This document shows positions 58,560 to 64,000 of a stretch of 64,000 bases of DNA, piece by piece (positions within the stretch are counted from its first letter, which is position 1; each line of letters starts with the position of its first letter). Made by a program: the position numbers and the translations under genes. The stretch comes from Pseudomonadota bacterium (GTDB taxonomy: Bacteria; Chloroflexota; UBA6077; JAJPHF01): assembly GCA_021325365.1 (NCBI GenBank), contig JAJPHF010000014.1:89612-153611 (forward strand), in the 5' to 3' direction. Below the pieces are notes generated by a model. That model saw nothing but the letters and a program-made list of their open reading frames with translations. It did not search any database and was not told the origin of the DNA.

Positions 58560-59600
58560 CTAGACCCGCGCCAGCATGCCGTACATGCGGAGGCAGTTGT
58601 CGCGCAGTAGCGCGCGCTTCTCCTCGAGCGTCAGGCTGTCCATCTCGAGGAACTCATCGATGTTGTGCGGGTACGAGTGGTCCCAGTGTGGGAAGTCCGA
58701 GGCGTAGAACACGCTGCCGCCGCCCAGCCAGCGCATCGCCTCCGGCAGCAGCACCTCGTCGGCCTCGCCATGGAAGTAGATGTTCCCACTGCGGATGTAC
58801 TCGCTCGGCTTCTTCTTGAGCAGCGGCGCTTCGGGCGCGCGCTTCTCGTACTCCTCGTCCATCCGGTTGAGCCAGTAGGGCACCCACGAGCAGCCGGACT
58901 CCATGAAGCCCGTACGCAGGTTCGGGAACTTCTCGGGCACGCCCTCGAACACCCAGCCGGTCATGCTGATCATCTGCGCCAGCGGGTGCGACAGCGTGTG
59001 GACCTCGATGAACTTGTCGAAGTGGTCGCCGCCGAAGCTCTGCGGGCCGCGCACCGTGGCGTGGATCCCCACGAAGCAGTCGAGCCGCTCCGCCTCGGCG
59101 TAGATCTCGTGGAACTGCGGGTGGCCGAGCGGCAGCCGCAAGCCGTTGGCGGGCAGCATCACGCCGCTGAAGTGCAGCTCGCTAATGGCCCGCCGCAGCT
59201 CCTTCACCGCCTCCGCCGGGTCCTGCATGGGGATCAGGCAGACCGCACGCAGGCGGGGGCTGACCTTGAGGAACTCCTCAGACACGAAGTTGTTGTAGGC
59301 GCGGCAGAGCGCCGTGGCCCAGTCCGGCTCGCGAATCCAGCCGACGCCCAGGCCCGCCGTCGGGTAGAGGAACGCGTACTCCATACCCCCGCGATCCATG
59401 GCGTCGAGCCACTCCTTCGCGGTGCTGGCCCGGTCGCCCAGGGTGTCGGCGAGCGCCCGGTCCCAGTTGTCCACGGGATAGAACGGCCGGTTGATGGACC
59501 AGGCGCCGCCCGCGTCCACGTAGCCGTCGAAGTATGGCTTTAGCTGCGCCTGGGTTTCGGTGATGTGGCCGTCCGCGTCGACTGCCGCGATCCGCTCCAT
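58560..59600 (-). CDS. Amidohydrolase family protein (amidohydrolase 2/decarboxylase type)
   Basis: A 346-residue TIM-barrel hydrolase. An N-terminal metal motif DADGH (AAVDADGHITET), a middle GIHATV segment, and a C-terminal YASDFPHWD (metal-binding Asp) place it in the amidohydrolase_2 (PF04909-like) family, which includes ACMSD-type decarboxylases and aromatic hydrolases. The substrate is unknown. The ATG at 59600 has GGAGGAG upstream. It sits between tpiA and the trp promoter and has no obvious link to either. Chloroflexota carry many paralogues of this type. Confidence 0.85.
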   Translation of the reverse strand: MERIAAVDADGHITETQAQLKPYFDGYVDAGGAWSINRPFYPVDNWDRALADTLGDRASTAKEWLDAMDRGGMEYAFLYPTAGLGVGWIREPDWATALCRAYNNFVSEEFLKVSPRLRAVCLIPMQDPAEAVKELRRAISELHFSGVMLPANGLRLPLGHPQFHEIYAEAERLDCFVGIHATVRGPQSFGGDHFDKFIEVHTLSHPLAQMISMTGWVFEGVPEKFPNLRTGFMESGCSWVPYWLNRMDEEYEKRAPEAPLLKKKPSEYIRSGNIYFHGEADEVLLPEAMRWLGGGSVFYASDFPHWDHSYPHNIDEFLEMDSLTLEEKRALLRDNCLRMYGMLARV

Positions 59601-59705
59601 GAGTGCTCCTCCTCGAAGCGCTTCGCCTGTCCCCCGGCCCACGGCCGGGCGCCGTCTCCTGGCCCGAGTATAGCCAACAGGTCTGCCCGCGGCCAGCCCG
59701 GGGCG

Positions 59706-60479
59706 TCAGTCGCCGGCGGGCACCCGGGCTGCGGCCGCCTGCCGCGTAAGGGTTACGAAGCTCGCCGGGTTCAGGCTCGCGCCCCCAACCAGGCCGCCGT
59801 CGATCTCGGGCGCCGCCATGAAGGCGGGGAAGTTGTCGGGCGTCACGCTGCCGCCGTATAGGATAGGCAGCCCCGCAGCCGCCTCGGCGCCGTAGAGCTC
59901 GCCCGCCAGCCGGCGGATGTCGCCGATCACGGCGTTCGCCCCGTCCGGCGTGGCGGCACGCCCTGTGCCGATCGCCCATACCGGCTCGTAGGCGACCACC
60001 ACCGGCGCGAGATCGGCTACACCCGCCAGACCCAGTCGCAGCTGCCGCCCGACGACCTCCCGCGTCCGGCCGGCCTCGTTCTCGTCCAGCGTCTCGCCGA
60101 CGCACAGGATCGGCCGCAAGCCAGACGCCAACGCCGCCTGCACCTTGCGGTTGATGAGCGCGTCCGTCTCACCGAAAACATGGCGGCGCTCGGAGTGGCC
60201 GAGGATCACGTAATCCACGAGCCCGACGAGCATCGTCGGGCTGATCTCGCCCGTGAAGGCGCCTTTCGGCTCGAAGTACACGTTCTGGGCGCCCAGCCGC
60301 ACGGGGCTCTCGGCGAGCAAGTCGTGGAGGGGGGCCAGCGAGACGAACGGCGGGCAAAGCACGCGGTCTACCCCGGCAATCGCCTCCAGGTCGGGGCGCA
60401 TCGCCTCCGCGAGCGCGATCGCCTCGCCCACCGTCGTATTCATCTTCCAGTTGCCGGCCACCATCGGCGTTTTGGGCAC
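59706..60479 (-). CDS. tpiA: Triosephosphate isomerase
   Basis: A 257-residue TIM. NWKMN holds the catalytic Lys12; LGHSERR holds the His; VVAYEPVWAIGTGRAA holds the catalytic Glu; LYGGSV is the phosphate loop. The start is GTG with AAGGAGG upstream. It lies 143 bases after pgk and can be reached from the gap-pgk promoter. Confidence 0.97.
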   Translation of the reverse strand: MPKTPMVAGNWKMNTTVGEAIALAEAMRPDLEAIAGVDRVLCPPFVSLAPLHDLLAESPVRLGAQNVYFEPKGAFTGEISPTMLVGLVDYVILGHSERRHVFGETDALINRKVQAALASGLRPILCVGETLDENEAGRTREVVGRQLRLGLAGVADLAPVVVAYEPVWAIGTGRAATPDGANAVIGDIRRLAGELYGAEAAAGLPILYGGSVTPDNFPAFMAAPEIDGGLVGGASLNPASFVTLTRQAAAARVPAGD

Positions 60480-60622
60480 CGTGGGCCTCCTTGCAGTGGC
60501 GTAGTCGATCAGAGCCAGGACGGCCGATCAGAGAATTACACGATATGACGGCCGGCCCGAGCCCGTCCCCGCTGACCCGACTCGGGGCCAGCGCCCGGGC
60601 GCGACTTGTCGCGCCCAACAGA

Positions 60623-61813
60623 CTACTGGTCGCGGTCCTGGAGGGCCGCCACCCCCGGGAGGACGCGGCCCTCCAGTAGCTCCAGGGAGGCGCCGCCGCC
60701 CGTGGAGATGTGGGTCATGCGGTCGGCGCAGCCAGCCTGCTCCACGGCCGCCACGGTGTCGCCGCCGCCGATGACCGTCACGGCGTGCGAGCGGCCGACG
60801 GTCTCGGCCAGCGCCCGGGTGCCGGCCGCGAACGGCGGCACCTCGAACACGCCCATTGGCCCGTTCCAGAGGATCGTGCGGGCATCGGCCAGCGCTTGTC
60901 CGAAGCGCTCAATCGTCGCTGGGCCGATGTCGGCGATCAGCTCGTCGGCCGGCACGGCGTCCACGCTCACGACTCGGCGCGGTGCCTCGGCCTCCAGGCG
61001 GTCGGTCACCACGGCGTCCACTGGCAGGAGAAGCTGGACGCCGGCGCCCGCGGCGCGCTTCATGAGGTCGCTCGCCACGTCCACCTTGTCGGCTTCGAGC
61101 AGCGAGCGGCCCACGCCATGCCCCTGCGCCTTCAGAAAGGTGTTCGCCATGCCGCCGCCAATGATCAGCCGGTCGACCTTGTCGAGCAAGTGCTCTAGCA
61201 CGCCGATCTTGCTCGAAACCTTCGCGCCGCCGATGATGGCGACGAACGGCCGCTCCGGATGCTCCAGGATGCGGGCGAACGACTCTAGCTCCTTCTCCAT
61301 GAGCAGCCCGGCGACCGCTGGGAGGAAGTGGGTCACGCCCTCGGTGGAGGCGTGCGCGCGGTGTGCCGTGCCGAAGGCGTCGTCCACGTACAGATCGCCG
61401 AGCGCCGCGAGCTGGCGGCTGAACGCCGGATCGTTGGCCTCCTCCTCCGGGTGGAAGCGCAGGTTCTCCAGCAGCAGCACGCCGCCCGGCGGGAGCGCGG
61501 CCACCGCGGCCTCCACCTCCGGCCCGACGGAGTCGCGGACGTGCGTGACCGGCGCGCCGAGCAGCCGCTGAAGCTCGGCGGCGACGGGCGCCAGTCGCAG
61601 CGACTCCTTCACCTGGCCGTCGGGTCGCCCCAAGTGCGACATCAGGATGACCTTGGCGCCCCGTGCGCGCAGCTCGTTGATCGTGGGCAGCGCCTCACGG
61701 AGGCGCGTGGCGTCGGTCACGTGCCCCTCGCGGTCGAGCGGCACGTTGAAGTCCACGCGGACGAGCACGCGCTTGCCGCCGACGTCGACGTCGCGGATCG
61801 TCTTCTTGTTCAT
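60623..61813 (-). CDS. pgk: Phosphoglycerate kinase
   Basis: A 396-residue two-domain kinase of lower glycolysis. [58 protein letters not shown] and [10 protein letters not shown] are present. The ATG at 61813 lies 11 bases after the gap stop. No truncation. Confidence 0.97.
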   Translation of the reverse strand: MNKKTIRDVDVGGKRVLVRVDFNVPLDREGHVTDATRLREALPTINELRARGAKVILMSHLGRPDGQVKESLRLAPVAAELQRLLGAPVTHVRDSVGPEVEAAVAALPPGGVLLLENLRFHPEEEANDPAFSRQLAALGDLYVDDAFGTAHRAHASTEGVTHFLPAVAGLLMEKELESFARILEHPERPFVAIIGGAKVSSKIGVLEHLLDKVDRLIIGGGMANTFLKAQGHGVGRSLLEADKVDVASDLMKRAAGAGVQLLLPVDAVVTDRLEAEAPRRVVSVDAVPADELIADIGPATIERFGQALADARTILWNGPMGVFEVPPFAAGTRALAETVGRSHAVTVIGGGDTVAAVEQAGCADRMTHISTGGGASLELLEGRVLPGVAALQDRDQ

Positions 61814-61824
61814 GGCGGCCGCGC

Positions 61825-62847
<1,023 letters not shown>

Positions 62848-62997
62848 TCAGCCTGCGCGGCGCGGCGTCGCGCCCGCGCGTCTCCGCCCGCCGCCGCCGC
62901 CAGGCGACCCGGCGCCTGCCGCGGCCGTGCGCTCGGCGGCCGCGTCCGCGGTCGCCATGCTGCCACGTCCACCGACGGCGAGATCATTCGCACTACC

Positions 62998-63006
62998 AGT
63001 GTAACA
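62998..63006 (-). promoter_or_regulatory. Possible extended -10 promoter of gap-pgk
   Basis: On the minus strand TGT-TACACT forms an extended -10-like element. Transcription would start about 62991, giving a leader of about 155 bases before gap. No -35 box at the right distance was found. Confidence 0.3.
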
Positions 63007-63482
63007 TCGCGGTTGGCACCCAACACGCGCTGGCAAAGCGCGGGGACAGGCCCCGCTGCGTGGCGGCGCAATTTATCCGAGGAACGGTCAAACGATGCTC
63101 CTTGACCGGGTGGTTAAGTGCTAGGCCGGGCGCGGGTTGGCGGCTGCTCCTCGGGCGCGGAAGGTCGCATCGTTTGCCCCGTACGATACTCCCCCGGGGC
63201 TGCGCCGCGGGCCGGGCCGGCGGGGGGAGGCCCCGGGCCGGGCGCGGGCGACGGGCGCGAGGGGAGGCGTGTACGGCGTAAGATTGCGACCACGTCGCGC
63301 CGATGGCGGGCGCTCTCCGGCGCGCCTCGCGGCCTCTCTACTATGAACGCATTGGCGGAGAGCCGTCGTCCGGCGCGGACAGGTGCGAACCTGTTCGGTT
63401 CGGCATGGTGGGGATGCCCGCATGGTGGGCCGCGGGCGCCGAGCGGGGCTGCCAGGATGATAGGACCCGGGCGGCGCCGGCC

Positions 63483-63653
63483 GGGCGGCAGGGGACGAGC
63501 CCCCGCCCTACGTCCGCTTCGCCGGAGTAGGGGACAGCAGTAGCGCCGGCCGGGCGGCAGAGGACGAGTCCCGGCCCTACGTCATAGTCGCCGCAATTGG
63601 GTAGCAGCCGCACCCGTGACGGGGCGGCAGGGGACGAGCCCCGGCCCTACGTC
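63483..63653. repeat. Three ~70-bp imperfect tandem units with a palindromic core
   Basis: A 32-base core beginning GGGCGGCAGGGGACGAG and ending CCCTACGTC occurs at 63483-63514, 63552-63583 and 63622-63653 (periods 69 and 70). The cores differ at a few positions and can fold (GGGG-ACGAG-CCCC). The segments between them also resemble each other, so the unit is about 70 bases. It looks like a dispersed intergenic (REP-like) repeat. Confidence 0.7.
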
Positions 63654-63704
63654 GCGACTGGCGGGGCTAGAGCGCCTTGCGGGCAAGAGTCAGCGAGGCG
63701 CCCG

Positions 63705-63738
63705 CTCACGCCGACCCTCTCCCAAGGGGGAGAGGGAG
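63705..63738. repeat. Intergenic palindromic repeat (CCCTCTCCC type)
   Basis: CTCACGCCGACCCTCTCCC is followed by AA and GGGGGAGAGGGAG, a hairpin with a 9-bp stem. Elements of this type (CTCACCCCGACCCTCTCCC-like) are scattered in the intergenic DNA of many GC-rich bacteria. Confidence 0.5.
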
Positions 63739-63874
63739 GAGGCGAACGCTCGCTCCGGATGCGGTACGGCAGACCGGGCGGGCGGGGCGCCCGCGCCTTC
63801 CGCGCCGGTGCTGGGCTGCTGCACTACAGCGGTTTGCAGCGAGACTGAGCGGTCAGCTGACATCGGGGCGGCGG

Positions 63875-63978
63875 CAGTGGCGCTGGCAGTATGCCGCGCC
63901 CCAAGCCCCCGCGGCGCCGGCCCTCCCGGTGGCTCCGGCGCCGGCACGGGGGCAGTGGCGCTCGCAGTATTCCGCGCC
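63875..63978. repeat. 26-bp direct repeat, 78 bases apart
   Basis: Two copies (63875-63900 and 63953-63978) differ at only two positions. The spacing of 78 is a multiple of three. On the plus strand both copies read QWRxQYxAP in the same open frame; on the minus strand another frame reads AxYCxRHC. They may be coding repeats of a gene that continues beyond the window, but no start is visible. Confidence 0.4.
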
Positions 63979-64000
63979 ACAGGCCGCGGGCGGCCACGAG

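Noticed and set aside
63118..63543. Frame of 141 codons after the gap promoter region
   Set aside because: Arg/Gly/Ala/Pro-rich, overlaps other frames, runs into the repeat units, and has no homology that I recognise.
63483..63653. CRISPR array (32-base repeats, 37-38-base spacers)
   Set aside because: The three repeats are not identical, the spacers resemble each other, and no cas gene is present; tandem ~70-bp units explain it.

Overview
The window is about 64 kb of very GC-rich bacterial chromosome (roughly 70% G+C by eye), dense with housekeeping genes. Most intergenic gaps are short, stop/start overlaps (ATGA, GTGA) are common, and many genes start with GTG or TTG behind a clear Shine-Dalgarno sequence. 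The gene content fits a member of the Chloroflexota, most likely near Thermomicrobia/Sphaerobacter. The pointers are a VanW-type protein, a membrane-anchored baseplate-J-like protein next to ruvX, an EF-G-like second GTPase, a short EF-Ts, and T-box control of tryptophan genes. This placement is inferred from protein flavour and was not tested by a search. No rRNA, tRNA, CRISPR array or complete insertion sequence was found.

Layout: (1) 1-3464: the end of a VanW-family surface protein, maf, and a cobalamin-binding radical SAM enzyme resembling the hopanoid C-3 methylase HpnR. (2) 3531-9549, minus strand: the DNA-repair pair mrfA/mrfB, a coiled-coil protein, trmD, an unknown protein, a minimal metalloprotease and a 26-residue membrane peptide overlapping it. 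(3) 9675-16001, plus strand: a GNAT acetyltransferase, alaS, a baseplate-J-like membrane protein, ruvX and mltG. (4) 16141-29117, plus strand: a long translation and envelope run, rpsB-tsf-pyrH-frr-uppS-cdsA-dxr-rseP, then nusA-rnpM-infB-rbfA-truB-ribF. rimP is missing from its usual place before nusA. (5) 29239-36567: an EF-G-like GTPase (minus), rhomboid protease, YebC, an unknown cysteine-containing protein, galU and an AI-2E-type permease (minus), and thiE. (6) 36999-48356, plus strand: a K+-independent-type membrane pyrophosphatase, rplS-rnhB-yraN-dacA-rluB-cmk-plsC, a DUF512 radical SAM/PDZ protein, glmS and a glycosyltransferase. (7) 48475-49530: a tyrosine recombinase-like protein with altered catalytic residues, facing scpA. 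(8) 58504-49594, minus strand: a consensus promoter, a tryptophan T-box riboswitch and one continuous operon trpS-trpE-trpG-trpD-trpC-trpF-trpB-trpA-scpA. (9) 62835-58560, minus strand: gap-pgk, tpiA and an amidohydrolase. (10) 62836-64000: no convincing gene; this stretch holds intergenic repeat elements.

How it works together: the glycolytic trio, glmS, galU, uppS, dacA, mltG and plsC/cdsA supply the envelope and central carbon metabolism. The rpsB-to-ribF block is the translation core. The tryptophan block is the most coherent regulatory unit. Its leader carries a TGG specifier in a plausible position, a T-box whose UGGC matches a tRNA ending GCCA, and a 12-bp terminator, so uncharged tRNA-Trp should switch on the charging enzyme, the whole biosynthetic pathway and, by read-through, the condensin kleisin ScpA. 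Five promoters share the octamer GCTATAAT, with an extended -10 in three of them.
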